Source: JBGPLJ01 sp035644395 (GTDB lineage Bacteria; Pseudomonadota; Gammaproteobacteria; Steroidobacterales; Steroidobacteraceae). From it: a stretch of 64,000 nt of DNA. The stretch lies in the NCBI GenBank assembly GCA_035644395.1, contig DASQOR010000086.1, positions 131,768 through 195,767 on the forward strand. The letters are read 5' to 3'. Under the pieces are notes generated by a model. The model was not told where the DNA came from. It saw nothing but the letters and a program-made list of their open reading frames with translations, and made no database searches. Of this stretch, positions 24,366 to 33,743 are shown piece by piece (position 1 is the stretch's first letter; every line of letters begins with the position of its first letter). A program made the position numbers and the translations under genes.

Positions 24366-25324
24366 CGGCGGATCCCGTCTCCTTCGCAAACGTCGAGCGT
24401 GCTGCGCGGCGCATCGCGCAATCGATCCATCGGACGCCGGTCATCACTTCACGTGCGCTCGATGAGGCAAGCGGCAGGCGCCTCTTCTTCAAGTGCGAAA
24501 ATCTGCAGCGCGCGGGCGCCTTCAAGGTTCGCGGCGCCATGAACGCGGTTGCGACGCTGAGAGAGGCAGGTAGCGCCGGCATCGTCGCGACGCATTCCTC
24601 GGGCAATCACGGCACGGCGCTGGCGCTGGCAGCGAAGGAGGGCGGCCTCAAGGCCGTCGTGGTGATGCCGGAGAATTCCGCGGGGCCGAAGATCGCCGCG
24701 GTAAGGCGCAACGGCGCCGAGGTCGTGCTCTGCAAACCGGGCCGCATCGCGCGGGAGGCTGCGCTTGCGGGAGTGGTCGAGACGAGGTGCGCAGAGGTCG
24801 TCCATCCCTACGACGACGCGCGCGTCATTGCCGGGCAGGGGACCGCAACGCTCGAGCTGCTGGCCGAGGAGCCGGAACTCGACGCCATCGTGGTGCCCGT
24901 CGGCGGCGGTGGATTGCTGTCGGGAACCCTGATCGCGGCTCACGGCCTGAAGCCCGGCCTTGCCGTCTTCGGTGTGGAACCGGAGCAGGCCGATGATGCC
25001 GCCCGCTCGCTTGCAGCCGGCGAGCGCATCCTTGTCGACGCACCGGACACCATCGCGGACGGCTTGCGCGCTTCGCTGGGCGTATTGACCTTCGACATTG
25101 CGAGGCGCCACTGCCGCGCCATCGTGACGGTGAGCGAGGCCGAGATCGTCGATGCGATGCGCCGCTTCCTCGAATGCACGAAGTTGCTCATCGAGGCTTC
25201 ATCGGCCGTGCCGGTCGCGGCCCTCCTCACGGGGCGCCTGCCGCCGCAATTCCGGCGGGTCGGCGTCATCATCACCGGGGGCAATGTCGATCTCGATCGA
25301 TTGCCGTGGCGGAAGCCGGCGTGA
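24362..25324 (+). CDS. PLP-dependent threonine/serine dehydratase family
   Basis: 320 residues, fold type II PLP enzyme. The PLP lysine lies in GAFKVRGA near residue 55, SSGNHG near residue 80 is the phosphate/substrate loop, and the glycine-rich PVGGGGLLSG is near residue 180. There is no C-terminal ACT domain, so it resembles catabolic threonine deaminase or serine racemase rather than IlvA. The reaction could be Thr to 2-oxobutanoate, Ser to pyruvate, or racemisation; the sequence does not decide. Overlaps both neighbours by 4 bp. Confidence 0.88.
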   Translation: MTADPVSFANVERAARRIAQSIHRTPVITSRALDEASGRRLFFKCENLQRAGAFKVRGAMNAVATLREAGSAGIVATHSSGNHGTALALAAKEGGLKAVVVMPENSAGPKIAAVRRNGAEVVLCKPGRIAREAALAGVVETRCAEVVHPYDDARVIAGQGTATLELLAEEPELDAIVVPVGGGGLLSGTLIAAHGLKPGLAVFGVEPEQADDAARSLAAGERILVDAPDTIADGLRASLGVLTFDIARRHCRAIVTVSEAEIVDAMRRFLECTKLLIEASSAVPVAALLTGRLPPQFRRVGVIITGGNVDLDRLPWRKPA

Positions 25325-25722
25325 CCGCGCAAGCCGTCGTCACGCATCGAGGCGGCTGCCATTGCGGCGCCGTGCGCTTCGAGGTGGACGCGCCGGCCAT
25401 GCTCGAAGTCGACGAATGCAATTGCTCCATCTGCACGATGACGGGATTCCTGCATCTCATCGTGCCGCGGAGCCGCTTCCGGTTGCTCACGGGCTCGGCC
25501 TATCTTGCGACCTATGTCTTCAACACCGGCACCGCGCAGCACTATTTCTGCCGTCATTGCGGCATCAAGTCGTACTACGTACCGCGGTCGAATCCCGACG
25601 GCTACAGCGTCAACGCGCGCTGCCTCGAGCCGCAGACGATCACGGGCATGCGCATCGGACTATTCGACGACGGCAACCGCGAGGCGGCGGATGCGGCCGT
25701 CAGGCAGCGCTCGAAGGATTAG
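25321..25722 (+). CDS. GFA-family zinc protein
   Basis: 133 residues from a GTG overlapping the upstream stop. The family's zinc-ligand pattern is intact: GGCHCGAVRFEV near residue 10, CNCSICTMTGF near residue 35, and FCRHCGIKSYY near residue 75. GFA/CENP-V-type proteins were first described as glutathione-dependent formaldehyde-activating enzymes, but the function of most members is unknown. The last 23 bp overlap the 3' end of ppsA on the other strand. Confidence 0.88.
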   Translation: MTAQAVVTHRGGCHCGAVRFEVDAPAMLEVDECNCSICTMTGFLHLIVPRSRFRLLTGSAYLATYVFNTGTAQHYFCRHCGIKSYYVPRSNPDGYSVNARCLEPQTITGMRIGLFDDGNREAADAAVRQRSKD

Positions 25723-28084
25723 GCGTCGCGAGGAAGAGCCAGGTCTCGACCACCGTGTCGGGGTTGAGCGAGATGCTGTCGATGCCCTGGTCGACCAGCC
25801 AGCGTGCGAAGTCCGGGTGATCGGACGGGCCCTGTCCGCAGATGCCGACGTATTTCCCGTGCTTGCGGCACGCGGCTATCGCCGTCGAGATGAGCGCGCG
25901 CACTGCATCGTCGCGTTCATCGAAAAGTCGCGCGACGATTCCCGAATCGCGGTCAAGACCGAGCGTGAGCTGGGTGAGATCGTTCGAGCCGATCGACATG
26001 CCGTCGAAGAACTCGAGGAAGCGCTCCGCGAGCACGGCGTTCGAGGGCAGCTCGCACATCATGATGAGCTTCAGTCCGTTCTCGCCGCTGCGGTGGCCAT
26101 TCGCGGCGAGCAGCTCCGTGACCTGCGCCGCTTCCTTGAGCGTGCGCACGAAGGGCACCATGATCTGCACGTTGGTGAGCCCCATGTCCTCGCGCACGCG
26201 CTTCAGCGCCCGGCACTCGAGTTCGAAGCACGGGCGGAAACTCTCGTCCACGTAGCGCGACGCACCGCGAAACCCGAGCATCGGATTCTCTTCGTGCGGT
26301 TCGTAGTGCTTGCCGCCGATGAGATTCGCATACTCGTTCGACTTGAAATCCGAGAGGCGCACGATCACGGGTTCCGGCGCAAAGGCGGCGGCGATCTGCG
26401 CGATGCCTTCCGCGAGCTTCTCGATGAAGAAGGAGACCGGGTCGGCGTAGCCCGCGATCTGGCGGCGGATCGTCTCCTTGAGTTCCGCGTCGAGCGCCTC
26501 GAAATCGAGCAGTGCCTTCGGGTGCACGCCGATCATGCGGTTGATGATGAATTCAAGGCGCGCGAGACCGACCCCTTTGTGGGGAATGCCCGCGAAGTCG
26601 AACGCGCGATCGGGATTGCCCACATTCATCATGATGCGTACCGGGCAGGGCGGGAGCGAATCCAGCGCGATTTCCTTGCGCTCGAAGTCCAGTGCTCCTT
26701 CGTACACGTAGCCGGTGTCGCCCTCCGCGCAGGAAACGGTGACCGCCGGAACCTTGGCGAGGAGCTCGCTCGCGTTGCCGCAGCCGACGACCGCCGGAAT
26801 GCCGAGCTCGCGCGCGATGATCGCGGCATGGCAGGTACGCCCGCCGCGGTTGGTGACGATGGCGGCCGCGCGCTTCATGACCGGCTCCCAGTCGGGATCG
26901 GTCATGTCGGCTACCAGCACGTCGCCCTGCTGCACGCGGGCCATCTCTCGCACGTCGCGAATGATGCGCGTCGGGCCCGCGCCTATACGCTGGCCGATAC
27001 TGCGGCCGGTCACGATAACGCGTGAACGCGCCTTGAGCGTGTAGCGCTGGATGCTCCGGCCGGCGCGGCTCTGGACCGTCTCGGGTCGCGCCTGCAGGAT
27101 GAAGATCTCGCCGGTGGCGCCGTCCTTGCCCCATTCGATGTCCATCGGCCGCCCATAGTGCTGCTCGATGTCGAGCGCCTGCCTGGCGAGGGCGAGGACG
27201 TCGCGATCGTCGAGCGAGAAGCGCATGCGGTCGGCGGCGGCGACGTCCACCGTGACGATCCGCTCGTTCGAGCCGGGCTCGGCGTACACCATCTTGATGG
27301 CCTTGCCGCCGAGATTGCGCCGGACGATCGCGCTCTTGCCGGCGCGCAGCGCCGGCTTGTAGACGTAGAACTCGTCCGGATTGACCGCGCCCTGTACGAC
27401 GGTTTCACCGAGACCGTAGGAACTGGTGATGAACACGACGTCGCGGAATCCGGAATCCGTATCGAGCGTGAACATGACGCCGCTCGCCCCGAGGTCGCTC
27501 CGCACCATGGTCTGCACGCCAACCGACAGGGCGACGAGACCATGATCGAAACCCTGGTGCACGCGGTAAGCGATCGCGCGATCGTTGAAGAGCGACGCGT
27601 AAACCGCGTGCATCGTCGCAAGCAGCGCTTGCGGGCCCCGCACGTTGAGGAAAGTCTCCTGCTGGCCGGCGAACGACGCCTCCGGAAGGTCCTCCGCGGT
27701 GGCCGACGAGCGCACGGCAACGGCGATGCCGCGGCCCCCATCCATCGCCTTCCAGCTGTCGAGCACCTGAGTCTCGAGGCCCTTCGGAAAGGGCGTCGCC
27801 ATGATGAGCCCGCGGATTTCGGCGCCGACGGCCGCGAGCCGCTCGACGTCGTCGACATCGAGCTCGGCCAGTTTTTCGGCAATGCGCGCAGCGAGTCCGT
27901 TCTGCGCGAGGAATTCGCGGTAAGCGTCCGCCGTCGTCGCGAATCCGCCAGGCACCCGCACGCCGACGCGAGCGAGGTGGCTCAGCATCTCGCCGATGGA
28001 TGCATTCTTGCCGCCAACGATTTCGACGTCGCCCATGCCGAGCTTTTCGAACGCGATGATGTAAGGCTTCACGATCCGCACCAT
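25700..28084 (-). CDS. ppsA: Phosphoenolpyruvate synthase
   Basis: 794 residues, standard length. It converts pyruvate, ATP and water to PEP, AMP and phosphate for gluconeogenesis. The N-terminal ATP-grasp domain includes VGGKNASIGEML and AVRSSATAEDLP. The swivelling phosphohistidine is in GGRTCHAAIIARELG near residue 420. The catalytic Cys is near the C-terminus in YVGICGQGPSDHP. Its divergent neighbour ppsR encodes the kinase/phosphorylase that switches it, so the two are functionally paired. Confidence 0.97.
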   Translation of the reverse strand: MVRIVKPYIIAFEKLGMGDVEIVGGKNASIGEMLSHLARVGVRVPGGFATTADAYREFLAQNGLAARIAEKLAELDVDDVERLAAVGAEIRGLIMATPFPKGLETQVLDSWKAMDGGRGIAVAVRSSATAEDLPEASFAGQQETFLNVRGPQALLATMHAVYASLFNDRAIAYRVHQGFDHGLVALSVGVQTMVRSDLGASGVMFTLDTDSGFRDVVFITSSYGLGETVVQGAVNPDEFYVYKPALRAGKSAIVRRNLGGKAIKMVYAEPGSNERIVTVDVAAADRMRFSLDDRDVLALARQALDIEQHYGRPMDIEWGKDGATGEIFILQARPETVQSRAGRSIQRYTLKARSRVIVTGRSIGQRIGAGPTRIIRDVREMARVQQGDVLVADMTDPDWEPVMKRAAAIVTNRGGRTCHAAIIARELGIPAVVGCGNASELLAKVPAVTVSCAEGDTGYVYEGALDFERKEIALDSLPPCPVRIMMNVGNPDRAFDFAGIPHKGVGLARLEFIINRMIGVHPKALLDFEALDAELKETIRRQIAGYADPVSFFIEKLAEGIAQIAAAFAPEPVIVRLSDFKSNEYANLIGGKHYEPHEENPMLGFRGASRYVDESFRPCFELECRALKRVREDMGLTNVQIMVPFVRTLKEAAQVTELLAANGHRSGENGLKLIMMCELPSNAVLAERFLEFFDGMSIGSNDLTQLTLGLDRDSGIVARLFDERDDAVRALISTAIAACRKHGKYVGICGQGPSDHPDFARWLVDQGIDSISLNPDTVVETWLFLATPNPSSAA

Positions 28085-28162
28085 AAGAAGCGTATTCTTG
28101 GATCGTACAATAGCAGGTGGAAGACTGACGGCCTGTCAAACCGGCAGGCGGAGCGGCTCGCG

Positions 28163-28990
28163 ATGGCGACGAGAAGAACCGTTTTTTTCGTGTCCGACCA
28201 GACCGGCGTGACCGCCGAGACCATGGGGCACAGTCTGCTGACTCAGTTCGACGGCCAGGAATTTCGGCCGGTGACTCTGCCATTTATCTCGAGCATTGAC
28301 AAGGCGCGGGAGGCCGTGCGCCGGATCAATGCAACGGCGCTCGAGGAGGGCACGCGGCCGATAGTATTCTCGACGCTCGTGCAGGAGGATGTGCGTGCGG
28401 TCGTCAAGGGAGCGAACGGACTGCTGCTCGATTTCTTCGACGCGTTCCTGACGCCGCTCGAGCAGGAATTGTCGGTCAAGTCAACGCACGCGACCGGGCG
28501 TGCACACGGCATGAGCGACCTCGCGGCCTACACGATGCGCATCAACGCGACGAACTTCGCCGTGGCGAACGACGACGGCGCCGGCGCGCGCGACTACGAG
28601 CACGCCGAGGTGATCCTGGTCGGCGTGTCGCGGTCGGGCAAGACACCTACGTGTCTCTACATGGCCCTGCAGTACGGCATTTTCGCCGCCAATTACCCGC
28701 TCACCGACGAGGACCTCGAGTCCGATCGACTGCCGCGTGTGCTGGCACCGTTTACGCGCAAGCTCTATGGCCTCACGATCCGGCCCGACCGGCTGCAGCA
28801 GATCCGCAACGAGCGCCGCCCGGACAGCCGCTATGCCTCGGCTCAGCAGGTGCAATACGAACTGCGCGCAGCCGAGGCGCTCTTCAACCGCCACGGCATC
28901 TCAAGCATCAACACCACGGAATGCAGCATCGAGGAAATCGCGAGCCGCATCCTCGACAAGATGGGACTGGAACGGCGCGTGCGTCCCTAG
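28163..28990 (+). CDS. ppsR: PEP synthase regulatory kinase/phosphorylase
   Basis: 275 residues (DUF299 family). It inactivates PpsA by ADP-dependent threonine phosphorylation and reactivates it by phosphate-dependent removal. The P-loop is GVSRSGKTPTCLYMA near residue 155, and the N-terminus is FFVSDQTGVTAETMGHSLL. GGAG at 28150-28153 is 9 nt from the ATG. It is divergent from ppsA with a 78-bp gap. A GC-rich bulged hairpin (28991-29024) immediately follows the stop and may end the transcript. Confidence 0.96.
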   Translation: MATRRTVFFVSDQTGVTAETMGHSLLTQFDGQEFRPVTLPFISSIDKAREAVRRINATALEEGTRPIVFSTLVQEDVRAVVKGANGLLLDFFDAFLTPLEQELSVKSTHATGRAHGMSDLAAYTMRINATNFAVANDDGAGARDYEHAEVILVGVSRSGKTPTCLYMALQYGIFAANYPLTDEDLESDRLPRVLAPFTRKLYGLTIRPDRLQQIRNERRPDSRYASAQQVQYELRAAEALFNRHGISSINTTECSIEEIASRILDKMGLERRVRP

Positions 28991-29024
28991 CGCGCGTGGG
29001 TGTGATCCGCGTCTCACCCGCGCG
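28991..29024 (+). terminator. GC-rich hairpin after ppsR
   Basis: CGCGCGtGGGTG (28991-29002) pairs with CACCCGCGCG (28015-region, 29015-29024) with a one-base bulge. There is no U-run, so it is at best a weak or Rho-linked terminator. Confidence 0.3.
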
Positions 29025-29056
29025 GAGGGCCGCAGGCGCTGTGCTATATTGATCCC

Positions 29057-29521
29057 ATGCAGACCGACCAGCTGTGCATCGTCACCTGGCGCAACCGGCC
29101 ACGAAGTTTCGTGAGCCTCATGACGCTCTACGAGAGCAACTTCATCCGGCTCGGCTGGCTCGTGCGGGACCTCAAGGCGCTGCCGGACCATGCGCTCTCG
29201 CGCGTGCGTGGCGACTGCGACCTGACGCTCACCGTGACCGAGCGCAGCCGCTACACGACTTCGCTCGTGCTCAGCTATCTCTTCGACGAGGGTGATGCGC
29301 AGGTCGCGGAGCCGAATCTCGAGCTTCGCATCTACCACGACGCCCGCCTGCTCGAAGCGGCCGGGCCGATCGACTGCCGGCGCCACCGCGATCTCGCGAG
29401 CCTGCGCTCGAATGTTGACGCGACCCTGGATGAGCGTTGGACGCGCAACCAGATGCTGAACAAGTGGCTCGAGTACTGCGCGGACCGTGGACACCGTTTT
29501 CCGGTGACCGTGGCAAGGTGA
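29057..29521 (+). CDS. DUF1249 protein (YqiB-like)
   Basis: 154 residues. It matches the DUF1249/YqiB pattern: LYESNFIRLGWLVRDL near residue 24, a beta-rich middle (YTTSLVLSYLF, LELRIYHDARLLEA) and the C-terminal RNQMLNKWLEYCADRGH. E. coli YqiB lies beside cpdA, but there is no cpdA here. Function is unknown. No Shine-Dalgarno is visible; a TATATT box at 29045-29050 sits only 6 nt before the ATG, which suggests a leaderless mRNA. Confidence 0.82.
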   Translation: MQTDQLCIVTWRNRPRSFVSLMTLYESNFIRLGWLVRDLKALPDHALSRVRGDCDLTLTVTERSRYTTSLVLSYLFDEGDAQVAEPNLELRIYHDARLLEAAGPIDCRRHRDLASLRSNVDATLDERWTRNQMLNKWLEYCADRGHRFPVTVAR

Positions 29522-29573
29522 GCCGCATGGTCGCGGGGCTCGAGGGGCCAGAGGGACAGGATCGGGCTGCGCG

Positions 29574-30629
29574 ATGAGCATCGGGGACAAAATCGGGGCG
29601 ATCAAGCTGCCTTTCGGCGCCAAGCCGAAGCCCGAGCACGACGAAAAGCTCGTGCAGCTTTTCAAGAACCGCGCGGATCTGAAGAAGGCGCACGGCGCAC
29701 TGCAAGATGAGATTCACCAGCTGCGAGACCGCCTGAAACAGCAGGAGGGCGCGACCGCGAGAGCGCAGGAGCAGCTCGAGGCGCTCGAGATGCGCCTCGG
29801 CGATCCGGAATCCGGCTTCGACTCGCTCGTCTTTTTCCAGCTGCGGGCACTATGGCGCGCGTGCCATACGCAGCTCGAGCAGTTCATCGGGGAGCTGTCA
29901 CGCCAGCAGGAGGAGCGCGAGCGCCTCGCCTACGTCGCCAATTTCACCAAGGACAAGAACGCCCGGCTGGCCGCAGCCGAACTGCGCGTGCGCGAATTCG
30001 ACCCGATGGTCGATGAGGCGCGCACGGCACTGCTCACGATAGAAGCGCGGCTGAAAAGCCTGCGCGGTTTCTGGAACTACTTTCGACGGCGCCAGGTAGC
30101 GGAGCAGGTCGCGGCGCAGCGTTCGCGCACGGACCTCTGGCTGCGCGAGCAGGCCGATTTCGAACGGGCCCGGGATGCCATCACCGGGGAGCAGGCGCCG
30201 CAGTTCCCCGGTCTTGCCATCGATGGGCGGCGCGCCATCAATCTCGCGACGATCGCCTACGCACAGGCAATGTGCGCGCGCCTCGGCATGTCCGGGCTGA
30301 CGCTTCAGGTCAAGGCGGCCGTCGACGGCCGCGTGGCGGATGCGGACTACGGTACGCGCGAGGAGATCGGCGCGCTGATGGGCCGCATCACGCAGGCGAC
30401 AGCGGCGGTCGCGCGCCAGCGCGAGTGGGCGCCAGAGATCAAGGTGCGTGTGGACAGGCTCCGGCAGCAGGCCGAGTATCGCAGCGAATCCGACACCGTG
30501 CCGCTCTCGGAAACGGCCATGATCGCCGGGGCGCTGCCGCGCATGCCCAGTCAGCCGCCGACGACCGCGCCCGAGGTCAACGTGCTCGCCGACGATTACT
30601 GGGAAATCTATCGGGTTCTATTGCGGTGA
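29574..30629 (+). CDS. Orphan coiled-coil protein
   Basis: 351 residues that I do not recognise. Residues 20-70 are highly charged (KPKPEHDEKLVQLFKNRADL, followed by Gln/Glu/Arg-rich heptads) and predict a coiled coil. Another helical stretch covers about 100-215 (QFIGELSRQQEERER, ARLAAAELRVREFD, RRRQVAEQVAAQRSRTDLW). The C-terminal third is globular (INLATIAYAQAMCARLGMSGLTLQ) and ends DDYWEIYRVLLR. No signal peptide or membrane segment. Its last 12 bp overlap the downstream RND gene on the opposite strand. It follows the DUF1249 gene by 52 bp and may share its transcript. Confidence 0.75.
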   Translation: MSIGDKIGAIKLPFGAKPKPEHDEKLVQLFKNRADLKKAHGALQDEIHQLRDRLKQQEGATARAQEQLEALEMRLGDPESGFDSLVFFQLRALWRACHTQLEQFIGELSRQQEERERLAYVANFTKDKNARLAAAELRVREFDPMVDEARTALLTIEARLKSLRGFWNYFRRRQVAEQVAAQRSRTDLWLREQADFERARDAITGEQAPQFPGLAIDGRRAINLATIAYAQAMCARLGMSGLTLQVKAAVDGRVADADYGTREEIGALMGRITQATAAVARQREWAPEIKVRVDRLRQQAEYRSESDTVPLSETAMIAGALPRMPSQPPTTAPEVNVLADDYWEIYRVLLR

Positions 30630-33600
30630 CGCGCGCGCTGCGCGGGTTCTTGCCCGGGCCCGGTCGCCGATGCGCCGGGACCAGTCGATGAACTTGTCGA
30701 GATTGACGTAGAAGGCCGGCACGAAGAAGAGCGAGACGGCCGCCGAGAACGCGAGACCGCCCATCACCGTCCGGGCGAGCGGGTACCACGCAAGTCCGAA
30801 TCCTCCGCCGCCGACCGGCACCTGGGCATCCTGCGAGAACGCCAGCGGCGAGAGCCCGAGCAGGGTCGTGAAGGTCGTCATGAGGATCGGCCGCAGGCGG
30901 TCATGCCCCGCCTGCAGGATCGCTTCCTCTCTCGCCATGCCGCTCGCCCGCAAATTGTTGATGTGCGAGACGAGCACGATGCCGGCATTCACCACGACGC
31001 CGATGAGAACCAGCAGGCCGATCATCGCCATCAGGGTCATGGGGGTGCCCGTGAGCCCGAGGCACCAGAAGACGCCGACGAATGCAAACAGGATCGAGCT
31101 CAGCACGGCGATCGGCAGCACGATGGATTCGAACATCGCGGCGATCACGAGATAGATCATCGCAATCGCCAGCAGCAGGTTCTTCTGCATGGCATCCGCC
31201 GTGTCGTCCTGCTCGTCGCTCCCGCGGCCGAGATGCCAGCTGTATCCGGGCGGCAGCGGATAGTCGTTCATGAGGGCCGTCACGCGCTCGCCGACCTCAT
31301 CGAGCGTCGCGTCCTTCTTGAGGTTGCCCGTGATGACGACCGACGTCATCTTGTTGATGCGCTGGATGTCACGAGCGCCTTGCGTGACGTGGAAACGGGC
31401 GACGGCGCCGAGCGTGATGCGTTCGCCTGTCGGCAGGTAGATCGGCAAGCTCGCGAGGTCGTCCACCGTCTGCTTGTCGCTCGGGCGGAATACGAGCCGC
31501 ATGTTGATGTCGCGGTCGGCGCCGCGGAACTCGTGCAGGTTCTCGCCCCGCATCGCGATCGCGACAGCCGCGGCGATGTCTTGCGTGCCGAGGCCGAGCT
31601 GCGTCGCGCGGTCGCGGTCGACGACGATCTGTACCTCTTCCTGGCCGCTGCGGGCCTCCGAGTGCACGGATTCGAGGCCCTCGGCCGCGTTGACGACACG
31701 GGCCACCTCGAGGCTCAGATCGCCGAGGAGCTCGGTCGACTCTCCGGTGAGCTCGAGCGAAAAGCCGCGGCCCTGGTCTTCGCCATCGAGCTTGAAGGTG
31801 GGTTTGCCGATGATGATTTCGGGCATGTCCTTCTGCACGATTTCCATCAGCTCGGGCGCCCGGATCTTTGCCTTGTCCTTGGGCGTGAGGATCAACATGC
31901 TGCCGGCGTTACCCGGCTCGAAGCGCGAATAGACGTTCTCGATCTCGAACCTTTCCTTGTTCTTGTAGAGATAGTCTTCAATGATGTTGACGGCCGCCTC
32001 GACGCGCTCGAGCGGATAAGTGCCGTCGAGCCGGTAGTCGAGATAGATCTGGCGGCTCGTCCCCTGGGGGAACGGGTCGACCTTGACGATGCCGGTCATC
32101 ATCGGCACGGCCGCCGACAGCAGCACCATGATCGCGATGAATCCCGTCCAGCGCGGATGCTGCAGCACCCAGCGCAGCCCCGCGCCGTATCTCTTCTGCA
32201 ACCACGAAAGCCAGCGGTTGGCCTCCATGTCCGGCGGCGGCGGAAAGCGGGCCGTCAGCATCGGAATGATGGTCTGGGCGACGAAGAGCGAGGTGATCAT
32301 CGCGACGACGATGGGCACGGCGACGTGCGTCAGGAACACGAGCAGCATGTTGCGCTCGCCGAAAATGATCGGCACGAACACGATGATCATCGATGCGGTG
32401 CCGGCGAGTACCGCGACGCCGACCTCGCGAACACCCGTGAGCGTTGCATCGAGAGGGTTGCCCGGATCCAGCTGCCGGTGGCGGAAGATGCTCTCGGTCA
32501 CCACGACCGCGTTGTCGACCAGGATGCCGACGGCGAGCAGCATGCCCATCATCGTCATGACGTTGATCGACATGCCGAAGAAATAGAGGGCGGCGAGCGT
32601 GATGACGAGCGAGACCGGCACCGCCAGGCTCACGATGAGCGTCGTAGGGATGTCGCGCAGGAAGACCATCAACACGAGGAAGCCGAAGATCGCGCCGAGG
32701 AGTCCCGCGTTGCGCAGGTCCTTGAGCGAGGTTTCGATCGCCTCGGCCTGGTTGCCGATGACGAAGACGCTGATGCCCTGCATTTGCGGGAGTTCCCGCG
32801 CGGTTTCGATGACCTTGAGCGCCTCGGTGACGACCTTGACGGTGTTCGCCTTGCTCGTCTTGTAGACGTCGAATCCGACCGACGGATGACGGTCGAGGTG
32901 GCGCCCGATCTTCTTTTCCGGGGCGAGGTAGGCGACGTCGGCGACGTCGCTCAGCCGCACATTGCCCTGCACGACGAGGTTGCGGATGTCGTCGAGCGTG
33001 TGAAACTCGCCGATGGGCCGTACGTTGAAGCGCTGGCCGCGCTCGGTGATCTCTCCGGCGCTCACCGAGAAGTTGCTCTGCTGGAGGAGCGTGAGGAGCT
33101 GCCGGATATCGACGTGGTGGGCCGCCACGCGCCCGGCGTCGACCAGGACGCGGATTTCCTTCGGATCGGCGCCCGCGAGTTCGACCCGTGCGACGCCGTC
33201 GATGCGCTGCACGGGCTTCTTGAGGACGCGTTCCAGCAGGTCGTAGGAGTCGGAAAGGTCCTCGGCCGCGGAGATACGCACCGTCAGGATCGGCTCGTCG
33301 CTCGAACCGCCCGAGAACATGAGTATGCGATCGGCGCCCGCCGGCAGCTGTCCGCGAATCGAGTCGACTTTGGTGCGCACCTCGAAGGCGGTCGCCTGCG
33401 GATCCGCGTCGATGGCGAACTGAATGCGAAAGTCCGCCTGGTTGTCGCTCGAGGTCGATTCGATGCGCTCGATCGAACCGAGCGTCGACAAGGCTTCCTC
33501 GACGGGCTTCGTGATGAGTTGCTCGACCTCTTCGGGCGTCGATCCGGGATAGGGAATGCTGACGCCCATGCCCGGCCAGGAGACGTCGGGAAACTGCTCG

Positions 33601-33701
33601 ATGGGCAGCAGGCGCGCCGAGATCAGTCCGATGACCACCAGCGCGACGAACAGCATGACTGTCGTCACGGGACGGCGCAGTGCGGCGTTGGTGTGGATCA
33701 T
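30618..33701 (-). CDS. RND efflux pump, inner-membrane subunit (second)
   Basis: 1027 residues with the 12-segment RND layout: one TM at the N-terminus, large periplasmic loops, and clusters of helices around 340-450 and 860-1010. The TM4 motif is VDNAVVVTES, in which the second acidic residue of the AcrB pair is Asn. RPILMTTFTTLLGL in the last cluster is typical. It couples proton entry to substrate export. It lies 42 bp behind the first RND gene and shares one adaptor with it. Substrate cannot be inferred. Confidence 0.92.
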   Translation of the reverse strand: MIHTNAALRRPVTTVMLFVALVVIGLISARLLPIEQFPDVSWPGMGVSIPYPGSTPEEVEQLITKPVEEALSTLGSIERIESTSSDNQADFRIQFAIDADPQATAFEVRTKVDSIRGQLPAGADRILMFSGGSSDEPILTVRISAAEDLSDSYDLLERVLKKPVQRIDGVARVELAGADPKEIRVLVDAGRVAAHHVDIRQLLTLLQQSNFSVSAGEITERGQRFNVRPIGEFHTLDDIRNLVVQGNVRLSDVADVAYLAPEKKIGRHLDRHPSVGFDVYKTSKANTVKVVTEALKVIETARELPQMQGISVFVIGNQAEAIETSLKDLRNAGLLGAIFGFLVLMVFLRDIPTTLIVSLAVPVSLVITLAALYFFGMSINVMTMMGMLLAVGILVDNAVVVTESIFRHRQLDPGNPLDATLTGVREVGVAVLAGTASMIIVFVPIIFGERNMLLVFLTHVAVPIVVAMITSLFVAQTIIPMLTARFPPPPDMEANRWLSWLQKRYGAGLRWVLQHPRWTGFIAIMVLLSAAVPMMTGIVKVDPFPQGTSRQIYLDYRLDGTYPLERVEAAVNIIEDYLYKNKERFEIENVYSRFEPGNAGSMLILTPKDKAKIRAPELMEIVQKDMPEIIIGKPTFKLDGEDQGRGFSLELTGESTELLGDLSLEVARVVNAAEGLESVHSEARSGQEEVQIVVDRDRATQLGLGTQDIAAAVAIAMRGENLHEFRGADRDINMRLVFRPSDKQTVDDLASLPIYLPTGERITLGAVARFHVTQGARDIQRINKMTSVVITGNLKKDATLDEVGERVTALMNDYPLPPGYSWHLGRGSDEQDDTADAMQKNLLLAIAMIYLVIAAMFESIVLPIAVLSSILFAFVGVFWCLGLTGTPMTLMAMIGLLVLIGVVVNAGIVLVSHINNLRASGMAREEAILQAGHDRLRPILMTTFTTLLGLSPLAFSQDAQVPVGGGGFGLAWYPLARTVMGGLAFSAAVSLFFVPAFYVNLDKFIDWSRRIGDRARARTRAARASPQ

Positions 33702-33743
33702 GGCGTCTCCCTGCGCGGCATGCTGTCCGTTACCGCTCTTGTA

